Source of the DNA: Planctomycetota bacterium
GTDB taxonomy: Bacteria > Planctomycetota > UBA1135 > GCA-002686595
DNA: 64,000 bases
Assembly (NCBI GenBank): GCA_030746555.1
Contig: JASLMK010000130.1
Span: forward strand, 1-64,000
Direction of reading: 5' to 3'
Under the pieces are notes generated by a model. The model saw only the letters and a program-made list of their open reading frames with translations. It was not told where the DNA came from and did no database searches. Shown piece by piece: positions 16,320 to 25,001 of the stretch (position 1 is the stretch's first letter; the number at the start of each line of letters is the position of its first letter). Both the position numbers and the translations under genes were made by a program.

Positions 16320-16925
16320 ATGACCGAAGTCCAAGCCGTCGCCGCCGACGAGTTGGAGCCCCCCATCTTCGAGATCAGCTGGCAGAAGCTGATGATGTGG
16401 GCCTTCATCATCACCGACGCCCTGCTCTTCTCCGGCTACCTGGCCAGCTACATGTTCACTCGCCTGGCGAGCGACATCGGCTGGCCCGTCCAGAGTGAGG
16501 TCTTCGACATGAACTTCATCACCCTGATGACGTTCACGCTGATCACCAGCTCCGCGACCATGGCCTGCGCCGTCAAGGCCGCTAGTGACGGTGATCCGAA
16601 GCTGACGCGCCGCTATCTCCTGCTGACCACGCTGATCGGCCTGGCCTTCTTGGGGATGCAGGCCGTCGAGTGGAGCCACTTCATCGGCGACGGCGCGCGC
16701 CTGACGGGCAACCCCTGGGGGACCGGCGCCTTCTCCGCCTACTTCTTCATGATGACCGGCTTCCACGGGACCCACGTCCTCATCGGAGTGGTGATCCTCC
16801 TGATCACGTTCCTGCGGACCTCGTCCGACCGCCTGATCGCCGACAAGGTCGAGGTCGTCGGCCTGTACTGGCACTTCGTGGACCTGGTCTGGGTCTTCAT
16901 CTTCGGCTGCTTCTACCTCCTCTAG
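16320..16925 (+). CDS. coxC: Cytochrome c oxidase subunit III
   Basis: 201 residues, five predicted helices, the usual size for subunit III of caa3-type oxidases. Family signs: KLMMWAFIITDALLFSGYLA at the first helix, AFLGMQAVEWSHFI, YFFMMTGFHGTHVLIGVVI and GLYWHFVDLVWVFIFGCFYL at the end. Subunit III stabilises subunit I and keeps proton uptake going through the D channel. Gap to the next gene is 9 bases. This copy is closer to the canonical family than the preceding gene. Confidence 0.92.
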   Translation: MTEVQAVAADELEPPIFEISWQKLMMWAFIITDALLFSGYLASYMFTRLASDIGWPVQSEVFDMNFITLMTFTLITSSATMACAVKAASDGDPKLTRRYLLLTTLIGLAFLGMQAVEWSHFIGDGARLTGNPWGTGAFSAYFFMMTGFHGTHVLIGVVILLITFLRTSSDRLIADKVEVVGLYWHFVDLVWVFIFGCFYLL

Positions 16926-16934
16926 GAACCCGTC

Positions 16935-17195
16935 ATGTCCCAGAACGCCTCCCACTCCTACGGGTCCTACTGGATCGCCTGGTTCGTGCTGCTCCTGATC
17001 ACCCTGGCGATGGTGTTCATCGGCAGCAAGCCGGTGCTGGCGGCTGGGATGGTCGTCAAGGCGGCGATCATCGCCATGTTCTTCATGCACCTCGCCTTCG
17101 AGAAGAAGAGCCTGGTCTACACGGTGCTGATCGGCATCTTCGCCACCACGGCCGTGCTGGTGGTGCTGGTGGCCCCCGACGGGGCGGCGATGTGA
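16935..17195 (+). CDS. Cytochrome c oxidase subunit IV family protein
   Basis: 86 residues with three hydrophobic helices (about 11-31, 36-56, 61-81). The middle helix carries KAAIIAMFFMHLAFEKKS, the signature of the caa3-type subunit IV family (COX4_pro). It is a small accessory subunit of the oxidase. The ATG at 16935 follows subunit III closely. Its stop TGA is shared with the GTG start of the next frame (GTGA), the same coupling seen between coxA and the first subunit-III gene. Confidence 0.9.
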   Translation: MSQNASHSYGSYWIAWFVLLLITLAMVFIGSKPVLAAGMVVKAAIIAMFFMHLAFEKKSLVYTVLIGIFATTAVLVVLVAPDGAAM

Positions 17196-17410
17196 GGCGC
17201 TCCCTCCTGCTCCTGGTCGTCTGCGCCCTCTGGTGGTGCGAACCGGCCATGGCCCAGGGCTGCTGACCGCGTCTGGGGGAGAGCCCCGAGACCGCGGGCG
17301 TGGCCCGCGGCCTGCAACAGGCCACCCTGGTCCTGCTGTTCGTCCCCTGGCTGATGGTGGGCGGGACGACCCTGTGGTACTGGCTGCGCTACGGACGACA
17401 CGCCGAGTGA
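17192..17410 (+). CDS. Candidate selenoprotein: small membrane protein with a Cys-Sec pair
   Basis: One continuous 72-codon frame, GTG at 17192 to TGA at 17408-17410, interrupted only by an in-frame TGA at 17264-17266 (codon 25). Residues 1-24 are a signal peptide ending in AMAQGC; after the TGA the frame reads PRLGESPETAGVARGLQQ and then a transmembrane helix (about 45-64, LVLLFVPWLMVGGTTLWYWL) with a basic end. If TGA is selenocysteine the protein has a vicinal Cys24-Sec25 pair outside the membrane, a redox or metal-binding site. The start overlaps the subunit-IV stop. Hairpins resembling a bacterial SECIS follow the TGA. Alternatives: TGA is a true stop giving a useless 24-residue peptide, a mutation, or a read error. 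The Sec machinery is not in this window. Confidence 0.6.
17267..17310 (+). promoter_or_regulatory. Candidate bacterial SECIS hairpins after the in-frame TGA
   Basis: Two partly exclusive hairpins follow the TGA. The first pairs 17267-17278 with 17284-17297 (12 bp, two single-base bulges on the 3' side) around a GAGAG loop. The second is a perfect 8-bp stem (17292-17299/17303-17310) with a GTG loop whose first G is 34 bases after the TGA. A small loop with G among its first two bases about 16-37 bases from the codon is the known bacterial pattern. GC-rich DNA forms hairpins easily, so this is support, not proof. Confidence 0.4.
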
Positions 17411-17454
17411 GGGCCTGGGACCTCCGGCCGTCTGCGCGCCGCCACCGGGGGCGC

Positions 17455-17460
17455 TATCAT
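17455..17460 (+). promoter_or_regulatory. -10-like box TATCAT, 8 bases before a GTG start
   Basis: TATCAT matches the -10 consensus in 5 of 6 positions in otherwise GC-rich DNA. No good -35 is seen. Transcription from it would begin at or next to the GTG at 17469, giving a leaderless message. Confidence 0.4.
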
Positions 17461-17468
17461 CCCCGGCC

Positions 17469-17816
17469 GTGCGCGCCCTCGTCCCGCTGCTTGCGCTGAC
17501 CGTCGCCTGCGCGCGCAGCGACGATCGGTGGGTGGAGGCCCTGGCCGATCCCGACCCCTTCGAGCGCGCCCTGGCGGCCCTCGCCCTCTGCGAGCAGGCC
17601 CCCGAGCGCGCGCCGCTCGCCCTCGACGTCCTGCTGGAGACCGTGGACCGCAGCGAGCTGGGCCTGGGTGCCGTCGCGGCCCGCAGCCTCGAGATCCCCG
17701 CCCGCATCGCGCCGAACCAGCTGCGCAAGCGCCTGAGCACCGATCCGTTCATGACCACCGAGCGAAGGCGGGCCTTGCAGGCGGCCCTGCGCGCCGTCGG
17801 AGCGGAGCGGCCGTGA
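17469..17816 (+). CDS. Small lipoprotein, function unknown
   Basis: 115 residues from a GTG at 17469. The N-terminus LVPLLALTVACA gives a lipoprotein-type signal with the lipid Cys at about residue 14. The mature part is all-helical in character (DPFERALAALALCEQAPERA, DVLLETVDRSELGLGAVAAR) and resembles one or two HEAT-like helix pairs; the family is not recognised. Its TGA overlaps the GTG of the following SGNH-like gene, so the two are coupled. It may begin a new transcript from the TATCAT box just upstream, or be read through from the oxidase operon. Confidence 0.65.
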   Translation: MRALVPLLALTVACARSDDRWVEALADPDPFERALAALALCEQAPERAPLALDVLLETVDRSELGLGAVAARSLEIPARIAPNQLRKRLSTDPFMTTERRRALQAALRAVGAERP

Positions 17817-19336
17817 GGCCGCGCACTTCACCGGCGGTCGGCCCCGCCATCTCCGTGGTCCTCGCCGCCGGCGCCGTCTGGGCGGCGGCGGCCGGGACGC
17901 ACGCCGTGCTCGAGCGGCGCGTGGGCATCGGGGCCTTGCTAGAGGACTGGCAGGTCATGCTCCTCGCCGGGCTGCTGTTGCTCTCCCTCGCCCTCTGCAC
18001 CGCCGCCGGGGTGGCGTCGGTCGCCACGGCGGTGAGGGCCGAGCTTCCCGGCCGTCCGACCGTCGAGCTCGGCGCGGCCGTCGTCATCGCCGTCGTCGGC
18101 TGGCAGGCCTTCCTGCTCCTCGCGCAGCCCTTCCAGCGCATCTGGTTCGACGCCGCCGCGGCGACCGCCGCCGGCGTCTGGGCCGGGTTCGCCCTGTGGG
18201 TCCGCGGCCGGCCGGCGGCGCCGCGCGCCAGGCGTGCGGTCCGGGCTGCGTGCGCCGTCGCCCTCGGCGTGGCCCTCGCCACCTTCGGCGCTGAACTGGC
18301 CCTGCGGGCGGCCTCCGCGCTGGCCCCCTCGCAGCTCCTCGCGCGCTCGTCCCAGGCGCCCCGCCGACTCATCGAGCGCTTCCGCTGCCGCCCCGGGCAG
18401 GCCCGCTTCGGCTTCCCCTGCAACAGCAGCGGGCACTACGACGAGGAGTTCTTCCGCTCCGCGCCCGGCGAGCGCCTCGTCTGCTCGATCGGCGACTCCT
18501 TCAACCTCGGCTCGGTCCCCCACTCGCGCCACTTCACGACCGTCTGCGAGGAGGAGCTGGGCCTGCCCGTGCACAACCTCGGCGTCGCCGGCATCGGCCC
18601 GTCGGAGTACCTCGCCCTGTTGCTCGACGAGGCCCTGCCCCTCGCGCCCGCAGCCGTCGTCGTCGACCTGTTCGTCGGGAACGACCTCGGCACACCCGAC
18701 GTCGAGCGCGACCTGCCCGATGCGCTCCTGCGGGACTGGTTCCAGCGCGAGCGCGCCCTGACCTGGGTCGTCTCGCGCAGGCTAGCACGCATCGCCCGCG
18801 AGCGTGCGCGCCTCCAGCAGCGCCGCCGCGGCGTGGCCATCGTTCAGGGGGAGCGCGCCGTGCTCGAGCGCTTCCCCTGGCTGGACGACCCGTCCCTGGA
18901 GCAGGGGACCCTCGCCGAGGAGACCTTCCTGCGCCTGGAGACCGATCGCGCCCGGGCCGTCTGCGGCGAGGACCCGGCCTCCCTGCCGTCGGTCTTCGAG
19001 AGCCTCACGCGCATGCGGGAGGCCTGCGGCCCGATCCCCTTGGGGGTGATGCTGATCCCCGACGAGTTCCAGGTCGAGGATCCCCTGTGGGCCGCGGTCG
19101 AGGCCGAGGCTGGCGTCCCCCTGGAGCGCGATCGGCCCCAGCGCCTGCTGCGCACCTGGCTCGACGAGCAGGGCATCCCCGCCCTCGACCTCCTCGCCGA
19201 GCTGCGCGCCGTTCGGCCCGGTGAGGACGGCAGGCGCCACCTCTACCACCTGCACGACACGCACTTCAACGCCCGTGGGAACGCGGTCGCGGGACGGGCC
19301 CTGGCGCGGTTCCTCGGGACCCTCCTCGAGCCCTGA
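17813..19336 (+). CDS. Membrane-anchored SGNH-hydrolase-like protein
   Basis: 507 residues from the GTG at 17813. Residues 1-165 contain about four to five transmembrane helices; the rest is an exported-looking SGNH/AlgX-type domain: block I CSIGDSFNLGS, block II GVAGIGPSEY, block III VVVDLFVGNDLGTP and the C-terminal HDTHFNARGNAVAGRALARF carrying the Asp-x-His pair. Such domains hydrolyse or transfer acyl groups on polysaccharides or peptidoglycan. The longer frame upstream overlaps the lipoprotein gene and is Arg-rich, so the GTGA overlap start is preferred. The substrate is unknown; a role in modifying an envelope glycan is inference. Confidence 0.75.
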   Translation: MRPRTSPAVGPAISVVLAAGAVWAAAAGTHAVLERRVGIGALLEDWQVMLLAGLLLLSLALCTAAGVASVATAVRAELPGRPTVELGAAVVIAVVGWQAFLLLAQPFQRIWFDAAAATAAGVWAGFALWVRGRPAAPRARRAVRAACAVALGVALATFGAELALRAASALAPSQLLARSSQAPRRLIERFRCRPGQARFGFPCNSSGHYDEEFFRSAPGERLVCSIGDSFNLGSVPHSRHFTTVCEEELGLPVHNLGVAGIGPSEYLALLLDEALPLAPAAVVVDLFVGNDLGTPDVERDLPDALLRDWFQRERALTWVVSRRLARIARERARLQQRRRGVAIVQGERAVLERFPWLDDPSLEQGTLAEETFLRLETDRARAVCGEDPASLPSVFESLTRMREACGPIPLGVMLIPDEFQVEDPLWAAVEAEAGVPLERDRPQRLLRTWLDEQGIPALDLLAELRAVRPGEDGRRHLYHLHDTHFNARGNAVAGRALARFLGTLLEP

Positions 19337-19412
19337 GGTGTTCCCCTGATCCCGCACCCTTCCGCGTCCCCGCACGCCGGTCTATTCTGGTCCCTTCGCT
19401 CCCCCGCCTCCC

Positions 19413-22343
19413 ATGGTCGCCGCCCTCCCGCCGCTGTTGTCGGCCCTCCTCCTCGGGGACGCGGGCCGTGTGGAGTTCACGCGCGACGTGCGGCCCATCC
19501 TCTCGCAGAACTGCTACGCCTGCCACGGGCCCAATGAGGAGACCCGCGAGGCGCGCCTGCGCCTCGACCGCCCCCAGGCGCGGCACGCAGAGCACGAGCT
19601 CCTGGTGCCCGGCGATCCGGCGGCCAGCGAGCTGGTCTACCGCCTGACCAGCGCCGATCCAGACGAGCGCATGCCACCCCCAAAGAGCCAGAAGCTCCTC
19701 GAGCCCGAGGAGATCGCCATCCTGGAGCGCTGGGTCGAGCAGGGCGCCGAGTTCGAGGACCACTGGTCGTTCAGGAGCTTGAAGCAGCCCACCGCTCCCG
19801 CGGTGGCGGGGGACGCCTGGGTCCTCAACCCCATCGACCGCTTCGTCCTCGCAAGCCTGGAGGAGCGGGGCCTGCGGCCCAACCCCGATGCGGACCGCCG
19901 CACCCTGCTGCGCCGGGCGAGCCTGGACCTGACCGGGCTCCCGCCGAGCCCCGCCGAGCTGCGGGCCTTCGAGGCGGACGGCTCGCCGGGCGCCTTCGAG
20001 CGCGCCGTCGACCGCCTGCTCGCGAGCGACGCCCACGCCGAGCGCATGACCCTGGCCTGGCTGGACGCGGCGCGCTACGGGGACACGAGCGTCTTCCACG
20101 CCGACGGGCCGCGCACCATGTGGCCCTGGCGCGACTGGGTGATCGACGCCTTCCGCTCGAACATGCCCTTCGACCGCTTCACGATCGAGCAGCTCGCCGG
20201 GGACCTGCTCGAGGAGCCGACCCTCGAGCAGCGCGTCGCCACCGGTTTCCTGCGCAACAACGGTACGTCCGACGAGGGCGGCGCGATCGACGAGGAGTTC
20301 CGCGTGCGCTACGCGGTAGATCGGGTCAAGACCGTGGGCAACGTGTGGCTGGGCCTGACCACCGAGTGCGCCCAGTGCCACCCGCACATCTTCGATCCGA
20401 TCAGCCAGGCGGAGTACTACGGCCTGTTCGCGTTCTTCAACCAGAGCCGCGAGAAGGGCATGCAATCGCGGAACGGCAACGAGCCTCCGCTGGTCCGCAC
20501 CCCCACGCCCGACCAGATCGCGGAGCTCGAGCGCATCGACGCGGACTCGGAGGCCCAGGAGCGGTGGCTGGCCGAGGCGGTCCCTCCGCCCGAGGCGTTG
20601 CGGACCTGGACCGACGAGCAGCAGGCGTTGGTCGCGAGTCTCGTCGAGCCAGAGCTCACCGCCTGGCACTCCCTGGGGCCCTTCGCCCACCCTTCCCAGG
20701 CGGCCGCGTTCCGCGCCGTCCACGGCCCCGAGGAGGGCGTGGACCTCGCCGGGGAGGTCGACGGCGTGGGCTGGCGGGAACGGAGCGAGTTCGGCGACGG
20801 ACAGGTGCACTCCCTGGGCCTGCCGAACAACAGCGCCCTCTACCTGCATCGCACCCTCACGGTCGAACGCCCCACGCTCCGCCGCGTCTCCCTGGGAAGC
20901 GACGACACCCTCCAGGTCTGGCTCGACGGCGAGGAGGTCCTCGCCCGCGAGGTGGGCCGCGGCGCCGCCGCGGACCAGGACTTCGCCGACCTCGAGCTCT
21001 CCGCTGGGGAGCACTCGCTGCTCCTCAAGATCTGCAACGGCGGCGGCGCCTCGGGTTTCTACTTCGACCTGCGCGGCATCGGCCTGCCCGAGGGCGTGGG
21101 CGCCGCCCTCGCCATCGAAGCGGACGCCCGAGGCGACGCGGAGCGCGCTCGCATCCGCGAGCACTTCCTGCGCGAGGTCTGGGAACCCGGCCGCGCCCGT
21201 GTCGCGGCCGTCGCCGCCCTGGAGGCCGAGCGCGCGGCCCTGGCCAAGGCCGTCCCGACCGTGATGGTCATGGAGGACCTCCCCGGCGGCAGGCCGACCT
21301 ACCTCCTCGAGCGCGGCCAGTACGACGCACCGCGCACCGACGAGGTGATCGCCCCCGACGTGCCGGCATTCCTGCCGCCCCTTCCAGACGACGCGCCGCG
21401 CAACCGGCTCGGGCTGGCCCGCTGGCTCGTCTCCCCCGACCACCCCCTGACGGCCCGCGTCGCCGTCAACCGCCTGTGGGCCATGGTGATGGGCACGGGG
21501 ATCGTGAAGACCGTCATGGACTTCGGCTCCCAGGGAGACTGGCCGAGCCACCCCGACCTGCTCGACTGGCTGGCGACCGACTTCGTCGACCACGGCTGGG
21601 ACGTGCGCCGCACCCTGCGCCAGATCCTCACCTCCCACACCTATCGGATCTCCTCCCTCCAGACGCCGGACCTGGTCGCGGCGGACGCCGAGAACCGCCT
21701 CCTCGGGCGGGCGCCGCGCATGCGCCTCCAGGGTGAGTTCCTGCGGGACACGGCCCTGGCCGTCTCCGGACTGCTCGATGCGACCGTCGGCGGGCCGGGG
21801 GTCAAGCCCTACCAGCCGCCGGGGCTGTGGAACGAGGTCTCGTTGAACAAGAACGTGCGCTTCTCGCCCGACAGCGGGGCGAAGCTGTACCGGCGCTCGA
21901 TGTACACCTACTGGAAGCGCTCCGCTCCCCACCCGGCCATGACCACCTTCGACGCCCCCACGCGCGAGAAGTGCTTGGTCGAGCGCCAGCGCACGAACAC
22001 CCCCCTGCAGGCCCTGGTGACCCTCAACGACGTCCAGTTCGTCGAGGCCGCCCGGCACCTCGCCGCGCGCATGATCGACGCCGGCCCCGCCTGGGAGCAG
22101 CGCCTGGATCTGGGCTTCGAGCTCTGCACAGGGCGCCCGGCGGACGCGGCGCGCCGCGAGATCATGGGCGCGGTGCTCGAGCGCGAGCGCCGCGAGTTCG
22201 CCGCTGATCCCGACCGCGCCGCTGCCCTGCTCGCGGTGGGCGACTCGCCGGCGACCACCGGCCCCGAGCCCGCGGAACACGCCGCCTGGACCGTCGTCGC
22301 CTCGATGCTCCTCAACCTCGACGAGACCCTCAACCGCGAGTAG
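19413..22343 (+). CDS. PSD1/PSCyt family protein (PSCyt1-DUF1549-DUF1553)
   Basis: 976 residues. An uncharged N-terminal signal is followed by PSCyt1 with a heme-type motif ([12 protein letters not shown], about residues 30-40) and DERMPPP; DUF1549 spans about 130-340 and carries a second motif, [14 protein letters not shown]1553 fills the C-terminal half with [34 protein letters not shown] and the end [13 protein letters not shown] region of about 440-560 looks like a carbohydrate-binding jelly-roll insert. Planctomycete-specific, secreted, substrate unknown; often proposed to act on polysaccharides with redox chemistry. It is followed 3 bases later by its usual DUF1501 partner. A -10-like TATTCT lies at 19383-19388. 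Confidence 0.92.
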   Translation: MVAALPPLLSALLLGDAGRVEFTRDVRPILSQNCYACHGPNEETREARLRLDRPQARHAEHELLVPGDPAASELVYRLTSADPDERMPPPKSQKLLEPEEIAILERWVEQGAEFEDHWSFRSLKQPTAPAVAGDAWVLNPIDRFVLASLEERGLRPNPDADRRTLLRRASLDLTGLPPSPAELRAFEADGSPGAFERAVDRLLASDAHAERMTLAWLDAARYGDTSVFHADGPRTMWPWRDWVIDAFRSNMPFDRFTIEQLAGDLLEEPTLEQRVATGFLRNNGTSDEGGAIDEEFRVRYAVDRVKTVGNVWLGLTTECAQCHPHIFDPISQAEYYGLFAFFNQSREKGMQSRNGNEPPLVRTPTPDQIAELERIDADSEAQERWLAEAVPPPEALRTWTDEQQALVASLVEPELTAWHSLGPFAHPSQAAAFRAVHGPEEGVDLAGEVDGVGWRERSEFGDGQVHSLGLPNNSALYLHRTLTVERPTLRRVSLGSDDTLQVWLDGEEVLAREVGRGAAADQDFADLELSAGEHSLLLKICNGGGASGFYFDLRGIGLPEGVGAALAIEADARGDAERARIREHFLREVWEPGRARVAAVAALEAERAALAKAVPTVMVMEDLPGGRPTYLLERGQYDAPRTDEVIAPDVPAFLPPLPDDAPRNRLGLARWLVSPDHPLTARVAVNRLWAMVMGTGIVKTVMDFGSQGDWPSHPDLLDWLATDFVDHGWDVRRTLRQILTSHTYRISSLQTPDLVAADAENRLLGRAPRMRLQGEFLRDTALAVSGLLDATVGGPGVKPYQPPGLWNEVSLNKNVRFSPDSGAKLYRRSMYTYWKRSAPHPAMTTFDAPTREKCLVERQRTNTPLQALVTLNDVQFVEAARHLAARMIDAGPAWEQRLDLGFELCTGRPADAARREIMGAVLERERREFAADPDRAAALLAVGDSPATTGPEPAEHAAWTVVASMLLNLDETLNRE

Positions 22344-22346
22344 CCG

Positions 22347-23789
22347 ATGGACCCCCTCCTGGAGAGCCGCCGCGACCTGACCCGGCGCACCCTGCTGCGC
22401 GGCGGCGCACGGGGGCTGGGCGCCCTGGCCCTGGGCGTGCTCGCCAGGCGCGGCGCCGCCGCCGCTCCCGGAGCCGCCGACGACCTGCCGCACTACGCGC
22501 CCGCGGCCAAGCGCGTGATCTACCTGTTCATGGCCGGCGGGCCGTCCCACATCGACATGTTCGATTACAAGCCCGCGCTGCGCCAGATCCACGGCCAGGA
22601 ACTCCCCGAGTCGATCCGGCGCGGGCAGCGCCTGACGACGATGACCAGCGGGCAGAGCTCCTTCCCCTGCGTCGCGCCCATGTTCGACTTCCGCCGCCAC
22701 GGCCGGCACGGCACCTGGGTCAGCGAGCTGCTGCCCCACACGGCCGGCATCGTCGACGACATCACGATCGTCAAGACGATGAACACCGAGGCCATCAACC
22801 ACGACCCGGCGATCACCTACATCAACACGGGGACGCAGCAGCCCGGCAAGCCGAGCCTGGGCGCCTGGCTCTCCTACGGTCTGGGATCGATGAACAGCGA
22901 CCTGCCCGACTACGTGGTCATGATCTCCCGCGGGCAAGGCAACCTGCAGGCGCTCTACGCACGCCTGTGGTCGGCGGGGTTCCTGCCCTCCAAGCACCAG
23001 GGCGTGAAGTTCCGCAGCGGGGGGGATCCGGTGCTGTACCTGTCGAACCCCGACGGCATCGACGCCGCCACGCGGCGGCGGATGCTCGACGGCATTGCGC
23101 GCATCAATGCCGAGAAGCACGCGGAGACCGGCGACCCCGAGATCCTCGACCGCATCGCCCAGTACGAGATGGGCTACCGCATGCAGACCTCCGTGCCGGA
23201 GCTGGTGGACCTCTCCGACGAGCCCGAGGAGGTCTTCGAGCTGTACGGGCCAGATTCGCGCAAGCCGGGCACCTTCGCCGCCAACTGCATCCTGGCGCGG
23301 CGGCTCGCCGAACGCGACGTGCGCTTCGTCCAGCTCTTCCACCGCGGCTGGGACGGACACAACAACCTCCCCCGGGAGATCCGCGGGCAGTGCAAGGACA
23401 CCGACCAGGCCTCCGCCGCCCTGGTGATCGACCTCAAGCGCCGGGGCCTGCTCGAGGACACCCTGGTGATCTGCGGCGGAGAGTTCGGGCGCACGATCTA
23501 CTCCCAGGGGAACCTGACGGCCGACAACCACGGGCGTGACCATCACGGCCGCTGCTTCCACACCTGGTTTGCCGGCGGCGGGGTCAAGGCCGGGTTCGAA
23601 TACGGTGAGACCGACGACCACTGCTACAACATCGTCCGCGATCCGGTGCACATCCGGGACATGAACGCGACGATCCTGCACCTGTTGGGCGTCGACCACG
23701 AGCGCTTCACCTACCCGTTCCAGGGCCTCGATCAGAACATCACCGGGGTCGAGGACGAGGCGCGCGTCGTCCACGAGATCCTGGCCTAG
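22347..23789 (+). CDS. DUF1501 protein with Tat signal
   Basis: 480 residues. The N-terminus [20 protein letters not shown] is a twin-arginine signal, so the protein is exported folded, probably with a bound metal. The domain has the DUF1501 hallmarks [20 protein letters not shown] near the start, [20 protein letters not shown], and [10 protein letters not shown]...DHHGRCF near the C-terminus, which belong to the alkaline-phosphatase/sulfatase-like fold. Function is not established. It pairs with the PSD1 gene upstream (3-base gap), the standard planctomycete arrangement, implying that both act on the same extracytoplasmic substrate. Confidence 0.93.
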   Translation: MDPLLESRRDLTRRTLLRGGARGLGALALGVLARRGAAAAPGAADDLPHYAPAAKRVIYLFMAGGPSHIDMFDYKPALRQIHGQELPESIRRGQRLTTMTSGQSSFPCVAPMFDFRRHGRHGTWVSELLPHTAGIVDDITIVKTMNTEAINHDPAITYINTGTQQPGKPSLGAWLSYGLGSMNSDLPDYVVMISRGQGNLQALYARLWSAGFLPSKHQGVKFRSGGDPVLYLSNPDGIDAATRRRMLDGIARINAEKHAETGDPEILDRIAQYEMGYRMQTSVPELVDLSDEPEEVFELYGPDSRKPGTFAANCILARRLAERDVRFVQLFHRGWDGHNNLPREIRGQCKDTDQASAALVIDLKRRGLLEDTLVICGGEFGRTIYSQGNLTADNHGRDHHGRCFHTWFAGGGVKAGFEYGETDDHCYNIVRDPVHIRDMNATILHLLGVDHERFTYPFQGLDQNITGVEDEARVVHEILA

Positions 23790-23799
23790 CCCGGACGCG

Positions 23800-24951
23800 A
23801 TGGCGAGCGAGGACCTGATCGGCGAGTACATCTTCGGCGAGATCGTCGAGCAACCGGCCATCGTCGCCCGGCACGGCGGCGCCCCCCTACCGCCCTGGCC
23901 CACCGCTGCCCGGCGGGTGTTGCTCGCCGGAGCGGGTGACTCCCTTTGCGCGGCGGAGCTCATCGCAGGCCTCTATCCCCACATCGAGGCCCTGACGCCG
24001 ATGGCGGCCTCGGCCGCGGCGAGCTCCCTGGAGGAAGGGGACGCCCTGATCGGCATCAGCGTCTCGGGGCGCACACCGCGCATCCTGGAGGCCTGTCGCC
24101 GCGCCGCCGCGCGCGGCGCGCACACCGTCGCCGTCACCGACGACCCCGACGGCCCCCTGGCCCGCGGCGCCGACGAGACCTGGTGGCTGGGCGCCTCCCC
24201 TCCCGAGGCCGTGGGGAGCACCGACTACGAGTGCCCCCAGGCTCGGCAGTACGTCGGCTACCACCACGACGTCGCCCAGACCAAGACCTTCCTGGCCGCC
24301 GTCACGCTCCTCGCGCGCGCGCGCGAGGGTGGCGCGGGGAGCACGGACTGGGGTCGGCTCGCGGGGACGATCGCCGACCTGGTGGCGCCCGCGTTCTACG
24401 AGCGCCTGCGGGGCCCGGCCGAGGAGTGCGCCGGAGCGGGCGCGGCGTTCTTCCTGGGGGGCGCCGGCACCCTGCCCCTGGCGCGCTTCGCGGCCTACAA
24501 GCTGATGGAGTTCAACCGCACGGCGCACTTCGCCGACATCGAGGAGTACTGCCACACCCACTACTTCGTCACGCGCCCCGGGTCGGCGGTCGTGTGCGTG
24601 ATCGACGACGCCGACGCGGGCCGCCGGGCCGGAGAGATCGTCGGCGTCCTCGAGGAGCTGCTCGAAGCGCGAGTGCTGGTGCTGTGCACCGCCGACGCGG
24701 CCCCACCCGAAGTGCCCGCCCACAGGCGCATCGAGGTCCCCGCCGCCGGCTCCCTCCTCGAGCGCCGCCTGGCCCTGGTCGTGGCCCTGGAGTGGCTGAC
24801 CTACCTCTGGGGGCGCGTCGACGCCCCCGACGTGAACTCCTTCCACGGCGGCTACGACACCGAGCGCCTCGTCGCCGGCACCCTGCGCACCATCCGCGGT
24901 TCCCGCGTGGTCGTAGAGCCGACTACAATGGATGGGGAGCGCGCTCCCTGA
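23800..24951 (+). CDS. Double SIS-domain sugar-phosphate protein
   Basis: 383 residues, cytoplasmic. Two SIS (sugar isomerase) domains: the first with GAGDSLCAAELIAGLYPHIE and GISVSGRTPRILEACR, followed by HTVAVTDDPDGPLARGAD; the second with FFLGGAGTLPLARFAAYKLM and EYCHTHYFVTRPGSAVV. It looks like the isomerase half of GlmS or an AgaS-type protein without a glutaminase domain, so it probably binds or isomerises a phosphosugar or amino sugar phosphate. It sits between two PSD1/DUF1501 pairs with a 10-base gap from the first, which suggests use of a sugar released by those systems (inference). The 3' end contains a -10-like TACAAT at 24924-24929. Confidence 0.8.
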   Translation: MASEDLIGEYIFGEIVEQPAIVARHGGAPLPPWPTAARRVLLAGAGDSLCAAELIAGLYPHIEALTPMAASAAASSLEEGDALIGISVSGRTPRILEACRRAAARGAHTVAVTDDPDGPLARGADETWWLGASPPEAVGSTDYECPQARQYVGYHHDVAQTKTFLAAVTLLARAREGGAGSTDWGRLAGTIADLVAPAFYERLRGPAEECAGAGAAFFLGGAGTLPLARFAAYKLMEFNRTAHFADIEEYCHTHYFVTRPGSAVVCVIDDADAGRRAGEIVGVLEELLEARVLVLCTADAAPPEVPAHRRIEVPAAGSLLERRLALVVALEWLTYLWGRVDAPDVNSFHGGYDTERLVAGTLRTIRGSRVVVEPTTMDGERAP

Positions 24952-25001
24952 GCGCCCCGCCCCCCCCTCCAACGGAACGCGGGAGCCCCCCGTCCAGACC
25001 G

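Noticed and set aside
17300-17410. Separate small gene starting at GTG 17300 after the TGA
   Set aside because: It would drop the signal peptide and have no ribosome site. The continuous frame with a signal peptide coupled to subunit IV explains both halves better, though this remains the main rival to the selenoprotein reading.
19266-23963. 1565-codon open frame on the minus strand
   Set aside because: It is antisense to the PSD1, DUF1501 and SIS genes and has the Ala/Gly/Arg/His-rich, motif-free composition of shadow frames in GC-rich DNA.
24310-24325. GC dinucleotide repeat within the SIS gene
   Set aside because: A short Arg/Ala codon run expected at this base composition, in frame and not near a start or stop.
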